Shown here in pieces: positions 44,301 through 57,200 of a stretch of 64,000 nucleotides of DNA. The notes beneath the pieces were generated by a model. That model saw nothing but the letters and a program-made list of their open reading frames with translations. It had not been told where the DNA came from and did not search any database. Origin of the DNA: Trebouxia sp. TZW2008 (taxonomy: Eukaryota; Chlorophyta; Trebouxiophyceae; Trebouxiales; Trebouxiaceae); the NCBI GenBank assembly GCA_002118135.1, contig BDIU01000089.1:62001-126000 (forward strand), read 5' to 3'. Within the stretch, counting starts at the first letter, position 1. Each line of letters opens with the position of its first letter. The position numbers and the translations under genes are program-made.

Positions 44301-47300
44301 GCACATCTTGCGAGCAGTGACATGCCAGGTAGAGCTGTTGCTCGAGCCACCTCGTTGCAAAATGATGCATCAGGTGCCTCAAGCAACACGTCTACCTGAT
44401 ATCTCACTTTGGGCAAAGCAAATGCTCACTTGTGCACACCCAAGTGCAAGCACAAGACGGCATGCAAATTGACTGCCCAACGTAATGATGGTTCGCACCA
44501 GCAGCCTGCTAAGGCATTGCTGGCCAAACGCCTGTCCTGTCTGCTGCTGTACAAACACTGTACGCTTGTGAGCTTGTGGGGAAAACTGCCATAGTCTTGC
44601 ACACTACAGTACAAAGCAAGGCTGAGCGTGCTGCAGTACAGCCTGATGTACTGCAGCGCACAACAAGGCTGACGCAGTCGTGCAGCATCACAATATACCA
44701 CAGTATCAGGCAACGCTGAGGTTACTGTGCTAGAGCTCGAGATGCTGCAGCGAAAAGGAAAACTAACTGCTGCAGCCGAACAGACTAAAGTGTGAAGCAA
44801 GCCTGGGCTTACTGAGCCAAACCATATCACAAGACAGCACAAGCTCTCGAGCCACTTCTACTCACAAAGGCTCCCATCTCACAAAGGCTCCCATTATTAC
44901 GCCTAACAACGTAACTTTGTACCCTTTTCTTTTCTTTTCTGTGCTGTCCCTCCCGTTCTTTTCTTTTCCTTTTCTTTTCTTCTCTTCTCTTTTCTGTCTA
45001 CAAGGTAAATCCAAGACTTACTGTTGAAGACTGCCCAGGCCTGCTCCCAATCTTCGCCTTTGGCACAGGCAGCAATGGCAGAGTTGTAGGCCACAACATC
45101 AATCCGAACATCAACAGTATCCATCTCTCTGAAGATCTGCATGGCCCGCTGCCACTGCCCAGCCTTCTGACAAAGGGACATGATGGCAGAGTATGCATGC
45201 GCATTTGGTTTGATGCCTGCATAACAAATACATGTTTTTAGCGATGTGACCCAGCTGATCAATATGAATTGTGAAAGATCATAAATTGTGCTTGGGCTTC
45301 GCACAGCCACACAACTTCTTCAGTCAAGGGCGCAGCAACTCCTGAAATCTGCATGCCCGCTGCCACTGGCCTGCCTCTGACACATGGACATGATAGCTGA
45401 GTATGCCGATAGTCTGGGTTGATGCCTGCATAACAAATGTACGTTTTTGGCGAGCTGATCAATACTATTTGAGAGTTGTCATAGAGCATGCTTGTGCTTT
45501 GCACAGCCACAAAACTGCTTGAGTGAAGCACGCAGCATTTTCCAAAAGATCTGCACGGCCTGCTGCCATTGACCGGCCTTCTGACACAGGGACATGTTAG
45601 TGGAATATGTATGCGCATTTGGTTTGATGCCTGCATGATCAACAGCAAATTTGTGTATAAGGACCTGTCTGCCTTTTGTTCCCAGTTGAGTTGATTCAGT
45701 TTCTGATAGACTTGCATGGATGAAGTTGACTGCATCTTTGCATACCTAGTATATTTTTGAACAAGGACTTTTATGTTTTGCATTCCGAATTGAGTTGGTT
45801 TATTTTCTGACAGACTCGCATACCTAATCACTGGGTTCCACAGCCTGCCTGGCAAGCGTATCAGATGAAGCAAATGCTTCTGTAGAGGACAAAGTATCAC
45901 TGGGCATGTTGTACGTAAGATGCATGTTTTAAATCCAAGTAAGTAACAACAAACAATGGAGCACAACTAGGCTTGAAGTCTTAGCAGTTCACAAGGCACA
46001 AAATACGAGCCAGCACGCAGCAGAGTACTGCGCTGAGAGTACATGTGGCACGATCCACCCTATGTATGAAATTTACAGAGCACAATGATGTCACATGCAA
46101 CTCTAGCACACCTTGATGTTCCACGATTGCAGGCTTGTGCTGCAGGCCTACTACAGTAAACTCTCTTTGTAACGAGTGCGTTGATTACAAAAAAGTTTCC
46201 TTACATCAATCGTCTCTACTCAGAAGCACCACTGTGGTCAGAATGCAGTGCGTGGTTCCCAGTTGCATTGTCCTAACATTGAGAATGTCCTATCTAAAGG
46301 TAACTGTAGTTGCAACCTGCATGTGCAGGGCGCAGTACTCACCATACGATTCCATGTCGCCAAAAACATCGAGGCCTGTCTGCCAATCATTGCCACAAGT
46401 CTGGCAGGCGTTGATGATGGACGTGAAGGTGCGCACATTTGGCTCAAACTGCTGATCTTGGAGATCATCAAAGATTTGCATTACCCTGTTCCAATCCTGA
46501 GCCTTGCCTGCAGTATCAACAATATGCAAGGTAAGTCACTCAAGCATGAGACTCAATTGACCCAAGATGAGGGTCAATTCACCCGAACATGAAGTTTGTT
46601 GACAGTACAGTAACATCTCTTTGTAATTGGTACACTCAATAAAATGACATTGTGCATGCAGGGACAATGCAATTAGGAATGAAGCACTGCATTCTGGCTG
46701 CAGCGACCCGCTGAGTAACGACAACTTGATGTAAAGACAATTTTCTTGGTGGCGAAAGCAGTTGTGACAGAGAGAAGTCACTGCATCAGCAAGCTGGAAT
46801 CATGCAAACTGCAGCATATCAGTAAGACGACAACACATGCAGCTGATGCGCAGCTTTGCTGTTGCCGCTCTGTGCTGCAGATCTGGCAGGCAGGCGTGCA
46901 AAACAGCAGGCCTAAGAAGACACCCAGAAATTTGGGTCACAGTAAGCATGATCAGCTAGAGATAAAGCATGATAACAGTGAAATCAAGCATGATCAAGGC
47001 AGCAGAAGATGTGGGTCAAAGTCTCTGACAAAACAAAGGCAGGAACACTACTGCGGTGCATGGTGGACACACAGGGGTACACAGTAAACTCTCTTTGTAA
47101 GGATGCTCGATGTAGGACATTCTTGATGTAAGGACAACGCCATTGTCGACCTCACCGCACTCTAACTGCAGTGGTCCTTCTGGGTAAGGACAGTTCAATG
47201 TGAGGACAAATTTCTTGACAACCAAAGCAGCCGTTACAAAGACAGTTTACTGCACAGAAAGCACCAATGTGTGCATCAAGCACATTCTACTTGGCTGCCA

Positions 47301-48450
47301 ACTTCATGCTCACCTGCAGCGTTGATGGCAGCATTGAAGACAACCAAATCAGGCTTGACGCCCCGCTCTGGCATGCTGTCAAACAGTTGGAGGGCAATAG
47401 AACACTCTGCAGATTTGCGGCTGAACATCTCCATTAGTTGAGAGTACAAATATGGGTCGTGTGTGCCGAAGCTGTCTTGATGACTGTCCATCCACTCAAA
47501 CGCCTTAAGAGCTTTGTGGCGATGGCCTTTCTTATCCAAGAACTTCAAAAACCTGTCAGGCAGAGCAGCACCTACTTTGATAACAGCTTTGGTTTCACAA
47601 AAATTTCTCTCCTTAGCATGACACTCAGTGCAAGGACATTCTTGACGTAAGCGCATTGCGACTGGCACCTGATCACTGCATTTTTGACGGCAGGGGTAGT
47701 AAAGTAAGAACAATTCAGTGTACGGACAACTTTCTTTGTGATTGAAGTGCGTGTTATAAAGAGGTCACTGTATCAGTCGTTCAATGACTCTGAAATGGCA
47801 TGATCTGGGCATTGAAATTGAGGAACTATATGAGCGAAGGCTTTTACCGCGTGATCTGAAACCCGGTTAGTGACTGTCTTTCAAGCACTGTTGACAATGC
47901 CAGATCTAGTCCCTGTCCCTCCAGTGATCTTGATTGCAACAGTGATGCGTGCAACTCAAGCACTTGCTGTGCAAGCTTTGCAACTGGATCTGCATCACGA
48001 ACCTGCATATACAGCAAATTTGACGATCGCAGTGCATTAGAGTTACAGTGAGAACTGCTGTGTCAAGCTGACCTTGGCCTTGCTATGCACGTCAGACCAT
48101 GACAATGGATCCTCCCGCGCTGTGTTTGTTGAAGGATGTACGGCCCTAATTTGATCCCGCTGTGCAGCAACTTCTGGAGTTCTGGTAACAGAATCATACT
48201 GCACAACACACTCAGTCAGCAAGCTGACGCCCGGGACAGACTAAGCCGCAAGGGTACAGCACATTTTGCAAGCAGTTCGCATCACCTGTACGACGCGAAC
48301 ATCTTGATGAGCCTGTCGAGGTTGGCGAGGACGGTCCACGTCTGGTACAGCTTGCCAAGCCGGCCTGTTAGCACTTTTGCGACGCTCTGTCGCTAAACGA
48401 ACAACTGGCGCGACATTTGCAGAGCTGGGAAGTAAGCTGGCAACCAGCAT
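41346..48450 (-). CDS. Pentatricopeptide-repeat (PPR) protein, 626 aa, organellar
   Basis: Ten exons: 48286-48450, 48073-48198, 47848-48002, 47314-47552, 46343-46507, 45022-45216, 43710-44005, 43143-43265, 42281-42424 and 41346-41618 (1881 nt; phases close at every join). The N-terminus (MLVASLLPSSANVAPVVRL) suits a transit peptide. At least ten PPR motifs follow, for example PDLVVFNAAINAAGKAQDWN, PNVRTFTSIINACQTCG, IDVVAYNSAIAACAKGEDWE, PDSWSFNTLMSACERCNEAE, PCLYTYNTLISGCGKAGM and PDLITYTNVVSACRESGQWH. Such P-class proteins bind plastid or mitochondrial RNA in a sequence-specific way and aid processing, stability or translation. I see no SMR, E or DYW domain. The last 35 residues after the final motif are not PPR-like and end inside a repeat. 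Introns carry four MITE-like elements and extra copies of exon 6. Confidence 0.88.
44918..44997. repeat. TTTTC/CT-rich microsatellite
   Basis: Imperfect runs of TTTTC and TTCTC in the PPR intron next to exon 6. On the minus (transcribed) strand this is purine-rich GAAAA, so it is not the polypyrimidine tract. Confidence 0.8.
45335..45630 (-). repeat. Two acceptor-side echoes of PPR exon 6
   Basis: Copies of the first about 90 bases of exon 6 plus its upstream intron are spaced about 205-210 bp apart, with exon edges at 45425 and 45630 (true edge 45216). The far copy keeps the frame (GIKPNAHTYSTNMSLCQKAG). The near copy has lost a base and is frameshifted. All three follow TATGCAG or CATGCAG. 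Similarity to the true exon stops after QIF. Confidence 0.88.
46154..46306. mobile_element. MITE copy 1 in a PPR intron
   Basis: This 153-bp element begins CAGTAAACTCTCTTTGTAAC and ends AAGGTAACTG, with TA on both flanks (46152-46153, 46307-46308). It shares the CTCAGAAGCACCAC interior with the element at 4926-5084. Confidence 0.7.
46608..46783. mobile_element. MITE copy 2 in a PPR intron
   Basis: This 176-bp element begins CAGTAACATCTCTTTGTAAT and ends GAGAGAAGTCACTG. The left flank is TA and the right flank CA. Terminal inverted similarity is imperfect but clear. It lies just upstream of exon 5 in the gene sense. Confidence 0.65.
47082..47252. mobile_element. MITE copy 3 in a PPR intron
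   Basis: This 171-bp element has the best inverted repeats of the family: CAGTAAACTCTCTTTGTAA at the left and TTACAAAGACAGTTTACTG at the right. Both flanks read CA, possibly a decayed or variant TA duplication. Confidence 0.75.
47583..47770. mobile_element. Decayed MITE copy 4 in a PPR intron
   Basis: The right end TTATAAAGAGGTCACTG followed by TA matches the family; the left end is degenerate and its position approximate. Interior words AAGGACATTCTTGA and GTACGGACAACTTTCTT recur in copy 3 (GTAGGACATTCTTGA, GAGGACAAATTTCTT). It may overlap the 3' acceptor of exon 4 (edge at 47552). Confidence 0.45.
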
Positions 48451-49331
48451 GTCCAATGGTCGCGGCGCAACGTTCCGTGTTCACGCCAGGTTGACCGCAG
48501 GATGTACTGCAGAGTTGCTTTTCTCACCGCAAGCTGTTGAACGTGCACAGCTCGAGATGCAGTCAGTCAAGACAAGTCTGTGGTTTTTGAGCGTACAAAG
48601 ACAGGCTTCGCATGGCGCGTTGAGCTGCGTGAACGAGTGGTGTCATCGTCTGCGACCTCTGGTTTCAGAGCTAAATATCGTGGAAGCTGAGATGCGATCT
48701 TGAAAACGGCAAAGGAAGTTGACTCCCTTCTGGCTTCATGGTGAGCTGATCGCAAACCAGCCAGCGCCACTAATGCATTGCGTGAACAATTGCAAGAGCG
48801 AGCGGTCGCGGGGCACACACAATTTTTGCATCACTTGATTCACAAGCTATTGGCACGGGCCGCCTAGTAGTACATGTACAATCACTACAACTGAGTGTTA
48901 CCTGAGATCTTGCTTTCTGCATGCATGCATCAAATGTGACCCGATAGAATGTGCAGAAAATTGTGTCTTGCCTAATGTCGAGACGATGATTCGTTCAGAG
49001 GTAATGCGCTAGGAGCTGAACGAAACGGCCCCGTGGAGGGGCAGGGGCTGACATGCCATGAGAGCCAAATTCCTGTAGTCGTCAATCAATCACTTCCCTT
49101 TGTGCCTGGTCTGCACTTTGGGCGTTTTTCGCTGCGCGAGGAGACCTTGCGACTGAAGGTCAACGGCGCGGTCGCCGCACAGTTCGATCTCTCAGAAAAG
49201 GCGCAATAGCTTTCAGATCGTGTTTGTGCCGAGCTTGGCAGAAGTCTAGCTACGATCGGTCAGACTGATAGGCTTGCAAGCGGCTTCGCCACATTGATAC
49301 TGCAGCGTAGCAGGCAGGTGTATCCGGCAAC
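48451..49331. promoter_or_regulatory. Divergent intergenic region, PPR and Rab genes
   Basis: 880 bp separate the start codons. Open frames on both strands here have no domain. The region probably holds the two promoters and 5' UTRs. The 49.0-49.3 kb part is more GC-rich, as near a transcription start. Confidence 0.4.
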
Positions 49332-50663
<1,332 letters not shown>

Positions 50664-51299
50664 GCATCTCAGTCAGCTGACAAGCTGGCAGTGTCTGAAC
50701 TGCCAAGAATGCAGCGCACTGCTTGCAATACATGTCAGGTGTCAATGCAGACTTGTCTTTGTTGCCCAACACAGATCGATTGCAATGCAATTTTATTGAG
50801 TCACAGCTGTTTGTGACATGGTTTTTTAGCTTAGGCAGGATGATGGCAATGCTGTGCTTCAAGTCATTGATTGTAATGTTGCATTTGACTCATGAAGATA
50901 CCGCTTTCAGAAGCCATCATGGCCAGTTGTTGTGCAGTGGTTGGGGATTCTGCAGAATCATCTCAGGTCTCCTCAAGGTCGACGTGTCAAACATGACGCC
51001 TTGAGCGGCTCACAAATGCTGTACCTTTGGGATTGACAACAGCACAAACAGTCACCTTAAAATTGCGTCTTGCCAAACGATGCATTGAGACTGTTGCCAC
51101 AGGATCAAAGGCTGTGACTTCAACCAGCACCACATGCTAGCTATGCGCCATGTCAATGTGACCACTGCACATTGTGACATGAAGGTCCTCTGGCATCAAT
51201 GCTGCTGACGAGCCAACCTACTGCCCCAAGACCATGTCCCCACAGTGCCATGCATGCCACATAGTGCACATTCAACACAAGAAAGTTTGATTCTCTCCA
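50664..51299. other. Gene-free convergent interval
   Basis: It holds the 3' UTRs of the Rab gene and the 2014-aa gene. TGTAA at 50872-50876 is a plausible Rab poly(A) signal. No other feature is seen. Confidence 0.45.
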
Positions 51300-54200
51300 T
51301 CATTGGCATGGCTGAGGACTAAGCTGTGGTGCCAAAGTCATCTGCTCTGAGCGTGCTGGCATCTGCTGCTGTGGTTGTTTCTGCTGCTGCGGCGGCGCAA
51401 TATTGTGGTCATCAGCGTCATGCACTGGCTCTTTTGATCTTGCCCCAGTAGCAGGCCCAGCACCAAGACTGCCAGCCCAAGACAAGGGTGCAGCTGGGTG
51501 CGCAGCTCGTGGTGAAGTGCTTACTGCAGGAAAGAAATACGACTCACCCAACAAGCAAACAGCTTTGCATCAAGGTTGCAGTGCACAGTGTTACAATTTG
51601 CAAAATCTGTCTTAGGCAAAGCTACAGACAATTGCATCAGATTGCAGCATGGCAAATTGCACTGTACATCTGCCTGTTTGGCACATATCTGATGCAGCAG
51701 TCGATGCAAGCTGAGCACGTACACTCAAGGCACAGACCCTGCAACGGCAGCAGACAGCATGCACTGACATACTGAATGAGACTTACTGTCCAAGCGCTGG
51801 GAACATAGCTGCCTCAAGACACCAAGCACGTGACAGCAAGCAGGGAGCCTGGTAATTGACACAGCTCTGTGGACTGAATACCAGGGTTGCAAATTCAAGC
51901 TTGATTTTGCTCACAAGTGCATGCACATTCAGCAATATATAGCCTTGAAAGAGGCAGAACTATGTAGAGCTGATTGATGGCCTCTATGAACACCTAGCAG
52001 GGTCACGGGACCTTGCAACAAGCATGTACATAATGGTAATGAAGGAGAAGGCAATGCTAATAATGATGCTCATCGTGATGGCTATAGTGGTGGTGTTGAT
52101 GGTGATGATGATGATGCTGATGATGATGACAATGACGACAACAAGCGCAGCGCACCCACCAGCAAGCCGGTGATGATGTCTGGACTCAGGTGCTAAGCCT
52201 ACTAGGGGTGCTTGCAGCACCAGCGCTGGAGTGTTCCAGGGTGAGGGCAAGTTGGCTGCCAACAACGAAGGTACTTGAGCAACTGCTGCGACTGTTGGAT
52301 CAGGTGATGGATCATCAGGCGTTTTGTACTGGCCAGAACCACCTGCAGGAGCAGACAGCAGGTTACATAGAAACACAGTAAAATAATCTGAATATGTTGG
52401 GTTGATCATCTTCAGTTTGCTGAGTAAACCGTCATTTGATGGAATGTGCTGCAGTATGACGAGAAGTTTTGCGACCAGGATGCAAGGTTTGATCAGCAAA
52501 ACGCATGTGTTTTCCTCATGCATTGAGGCCGTCACTTTTGCCCATGTTTGTGGTAAGGCTGACAGGCTTAGCAAGGTCAATAGTCTATGCTTGGGTGCCA
52601 GGCAAAACCTGCGTGGACTGCCCCACGCATTTGTGATGTCGTGCAAGATTCCCCCTTGCAAGGCGGTGCAAGCACATACAGCTCAAATTGCATCCGTTGT
52701 TCACACAATAGCGGGTACAATAGATACCTCATCACAGGTACACAACATCATAACTGAGGCGACTTTGCTTGTTTTCATTGGCGCTTGGGACATACTTTGA
52801 GACGAGGGCAGCCTCTGTGTGCACAGCAAGGGATCTTCCTCAGAGCTCAGATCAAGTCTGAGACCATCTTGCTGAGCCTGGCTCCCCTCCCCTGATGCAT
52901 TTGCAGACCCCACAGCGCCTGCTTCTGTTGTCGCTGCTACTGCTTCGGTCGCTGCAGCTGCTGCTGCTGCCACAACTGCTGCTGTAGACGATGCGTCTGC
53001 AGCTATAGCTGCAGGCGCAAGGGCAGCTGCAGGTCTTGATGCTGTTGCTGCAGATCGTCTCAAAACATCACCTGCTGACTTGTGTGCCTGGACAGCTGGT
53101 CTTGCTGCAGCAGGCTTTGCAGCAGATGCTACTGATGCGCTGTTGACCTCTCCCTGCACAACAGCTGCAGGTATCAGGAGTTTGGAAGCCATAAGTTTGA
53201 CAGGCAGTATGTTGATGCTGGTTGCTTGGTTGACCATGAAACGGCTATGTCTGGGAACATTATAAAATGTGTGCAAAATATGCTGCTTTTGGCAACCATG
53301 CTCTGAGTTCACAACAGGCACCATCATCGAGCCAGCAAGAGCAGTAGCGTGTTTGTGATCATTGGGAATGTGTTGCTTGTGCTGCTCAAATGACAACTTG
53401 GACCTGCTCAAAGTAAAGGCAAGGAGGTATGCTTGTGCTTCTGTGCAAAGGGGCGTGGGGCAATGGGTAATGTCTGCTGTGATTACACCAGTCTGACTTT
53501 TTTTGTAGGGCTTGCAAGCAAGGTAGCATGAGATGAACTCACCTGGGCATAGACTGGGGCTTGAATGCTCCTTGCTTGAGCATCTTGCAGTTGCAACCGC
53601 TGCCGCTTGACAGGCTCACCTAGCGCCTGTTGACTGGCAGGCTGTCTGATGTCAGCAGCTTCCTGGTCAGGACTCTTCCTCTTGACTCCCTGCTGCTGCC
53701 ACAGCTGCTGCCTTGAGCCCTTTTCTGGGTGTAAGTGCATGGCATGCCTGGAATGCTGCTGCTGGAGTCCACTGTCACTGCATGGCAGTATTGTCTGTGC
53801 TGCACCGGTCTTGACTGCCAAAGCATTCATGGGCTCCTGTGGCTGCCTGGCACTTTTACCGCCCAGATGCCGTGTCTGTGTTGCTGCAGCTTTCATCGCC
53901 AAAGCATGCATCAGCCCTTGATGCTGCTGCTGCTTCTTCTGGACTTGGTCTTGTTCTGAGCTTTGTCTACTAGCCTGCTCAGGCTCCTTTACCTGCTTGT
54001 TCAGCAGACTGGATGGCATCTTCTGCTTTGAGATGTGACTCAAGTCAGTATTTGCAGCCTGCAGTGATGTCCTGACTGGATGCAGCGACTGCCCAGTTGT
54101 CGAGACTTGCCTCACAGCAGCACTGCGAGCTTCACTCTGAGCATTGCTATGCTCATGCTGGTACCGCATGACCTGCCGCAACTGCCTTGTCTGAACATGA

Positions 54201-57200
54201 CCATGCTGAGTTGCTTTAGGCTGTACCCTACCATGCGCTGGCAATGTGTCAGCAGCCTTAGCTCCTGCTGTCTTGCCTGGTGCTGCAGAGCCTTGATGCT
54301 TGCTTAGTGCAGCATGTGCTTCAAAGGGTGGTTGGGCTGCTGATTGCCACAGGCCATGCAGGGCATTTCTGCATGCCCTGTATGCATCTAGCCCTTCAGG
54401 CTCCTGCAGCAACTGCGTCGACTTGTCATACAGTTGCTTTGGCTGAGCAGGACTGCTTGTGTGCAGAGCAGTGGTTTTGGCAACATTTGCTGCTGCTGAT
54501 GACTCAGCACCCAACAGAACAGGAGGTCTGTCCTGCACTTGACGCTCTGCAACTGCGCTCGTCTGTACAGAGCTGTGTGGCTGTGCAGCAAGCGCATGAG
54601 GCTCTGCCTGGTGTGAGTCAGGCAAGGCATCATCACGAGCACTTGGGCTGTCCTGGGAGTCTTGCGAGTGTCTCTCTGCCAGGGTGTGAAGCCTGCTGAT
54701 GGCTGTCTCCCACTGCTGCTGACTGGCGCCCTCAGTGACTGCTGCAGCACAGCCTGCTTGGTCCTCATGCTGAACTTCCCTGTTGTCAGCAATGACAGCA
54801 CTCTGCTGGGCTATGTGGTCATGCTGCCTTTGTGCACACCTGGGATTGGCTGGCACACCATCTGCTGCCAATGCAAGCCCTGCTGCTTTGAGGGGAGAGC
54901 ATTCAGCGTGCAAGGGCCTCTCTGAGGGGTGCTGTGCACTGACATTTGCAGCGAAAGGCCGGTTTGCAGGAGGGGCAACAGCAGGTGAGCCTGCCATGGC
55001 TTCAGCAGACTGTGCTGCCTGTGCAGCAGGTGCACTAGCATTGGATGCTGGCACAGCGTGTGATGCTGACACAGCATTCGGTGCTGAGACAGGATGCGAT
55101 CCTGGCACAGTATCTGTCTCTGGCATAGCATCAACAGGGACTGCAGCCTTTGCAGCCAAAGCGAGCTGTTGGAAACTGGGCCTCTTAGCAGCATGTTGTC
55201 GCCTAGCACTGTTGCCAGAGCATGAGGTGGACCTTCTGGCCTGAAAAACAACTGGAGCTACGCCATGCAAGATGTTTGCATCAGCCACGCCTCCTTGAGA
55301 GCAGTTCCCTGGCCACCTGACAGGGTCACAGGGCGCTGACTGTGCTGGCTTGGCTGCTTCTGGCTGTGCTCCTGTGCCAGTGCTTGCGTCCTGTGCTTTG
55401 CAGGACAGCGTCTGAGCTCCAGCTCGCCGACGCTGATCCCAGTTGATGTGTTTGGTCTGTGCTTGAGAGGACTCTAGGTCCAGATCAGCTGCAGGTCTGA
55501 AGGCACCAGGAGGCTTGTCAGCTGCGGCGGTCAGAACTTCCCGAGCCGCTTGTGCATCAGCAGATCTGCTAGTCCGTAGCTGGTCAGAAATACAAGCTTC
55601 AGGGGCTGCCTCATTGACTGCTGGCAGAGAGCCCTCTGCACAAGCTTGTTCTGTTGTGACAGCCTGCTTTGCTTGCAGCTCTTGATGAGCAGCTACCTGG
55701 CTCTGGTCATGAGCTGACAGCTTGCCTGCTGCATCATCCTCATTTGAGATGACATTCCCTGCAGGCCGGTAGCATACTTTCAGACAGCGCCACAGCAAGC
55801 GCACACATGCAAATCTGCGTCAACAGCAGATCCTGTTGAGCGGTAGAGCTGACGCTGCTGCCAACATGCAACCTGGAATCGTACAGATGATACAAGGACA
55901 TAAGGCAATGTGCTAATGCATCAACAAGTCAGCAGACACAACAGAGCCAGCAAAAGCAGTAAGCAGTGAGCCTTACTTGGTGGGGTTTGCCCTGACTCTG
56001 GATGGTCTGGTGATGTAGAGCCCTTCTGGCTGTCCATCAGCAGAAATGCTGCCACATTCACACCTGCAATTTCAGTGTTTTGAGTCAGCCACATGCTGCA
56101 TTCTGCAGGTCCGGCTTCATTGGCTGCCACTGCCACACGTTCAGTGCAGCAGAGTGTCAATCGCATGAACAACAGCTCAAAAGCTGGCAGCGCTAGAGCA
56201 GCACATGCGTATAGAGCTGAAGGACAGAAAAGACTCCCAAAAAGGACCCAACAGAAGAGAAAAACACATCAATGGACAAGATCTCAAAGTGCCTTCCTTT
56301 GCCAAGCCACTGAAGTGACAGGGCAATTACACATCTTGCGCTGTTTTATAAGTGCTCAGTGTGCAGGAGAAGGTAGATGTGGCTTGACAAAAACAGGGCA
56401 ATGACATGATCTCACCTTGTGTGCCTGCCTGCTCATCAGAGTTGTTGACAAGCACAACTCTCAATTTCCGCCTCTTTTTGCCTGCAACAGCTTCTGAAGG
56501 ACCAGCATCTGTACCATTGTTGCCTGCAATCAGCACTGCTACTGCCTTGCCAGCTTTGCAACCAACACAACGCTGCTGAGGCTCACAGCAAGCCTGAGAC
56601 TCGGTGCTCCATATGGACGCCAGAATGATGCTTATGGGACAAGAAGGCTTTCTTTGCATTTTACAGCACAAGCAATACACATTAGCGTAAATGCTAGAAT
56701 GCTGCGGGGCTTGACTTGTTGACATGACCTCCAGCTGGCTTGCTTCCACAAAAGAGTATGTCCTTCACAATACAGCATGTAAGTACAAGCAAAGCGGAGA
56801 CCATACAGCATTGCAGGTGAAGAAGCGCACCAGATGGGGACTGAGTTGGCTGAGACCTATTCTCTGCTGAGTCAGGCGTCTCAGGCACACGTTTGAGGCT
56901 TGATGAGCTTGGCTGTGAGCCTTCAGGCAAGCAATGCTTCTGCGCCTCTGGATTCTGATCTGCACCCATTCTCACTGCCCGTGCCAATGCATTTCTGCTT
57001 GTGTCTATGATGGCATTCGCACCCACGTCAGCAGCAGCAGCAGCAGCAGCACTTGCAGCAGCAGTAGTTGTGTCACGTCTGACATGTTCATCAGGGCCTG
57101 CAGGGGCTGGAGCTATGGGGGTGCCAAATCCTGTTGGCAAAACCTGTTCCTGCATGTGCTGTGCATCAGCAGCTGTGCTCAGGACCAGTCCCTGTTCTTG

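Noticed and set aside
4926..47770. Transposase or retroelement coding sequence
   Set aside because: The MITEs are too short to code and no transposase, reverse transcriptase or integrase motif is present in the window.
51984..52159. Ile/Thr-rich membrane-like C-terminus at the minus-strand open frame
   Set aside because: It is translation of the GAT microsatellite in an intron; a GT donor at 52159 gives a clean join to the last exon.
53483..55804. Stand-alone 773-aa gene
   Set aside because: The frame begins and ends at splice sites (55758 and 53543) and joins exons on both sides in phase.
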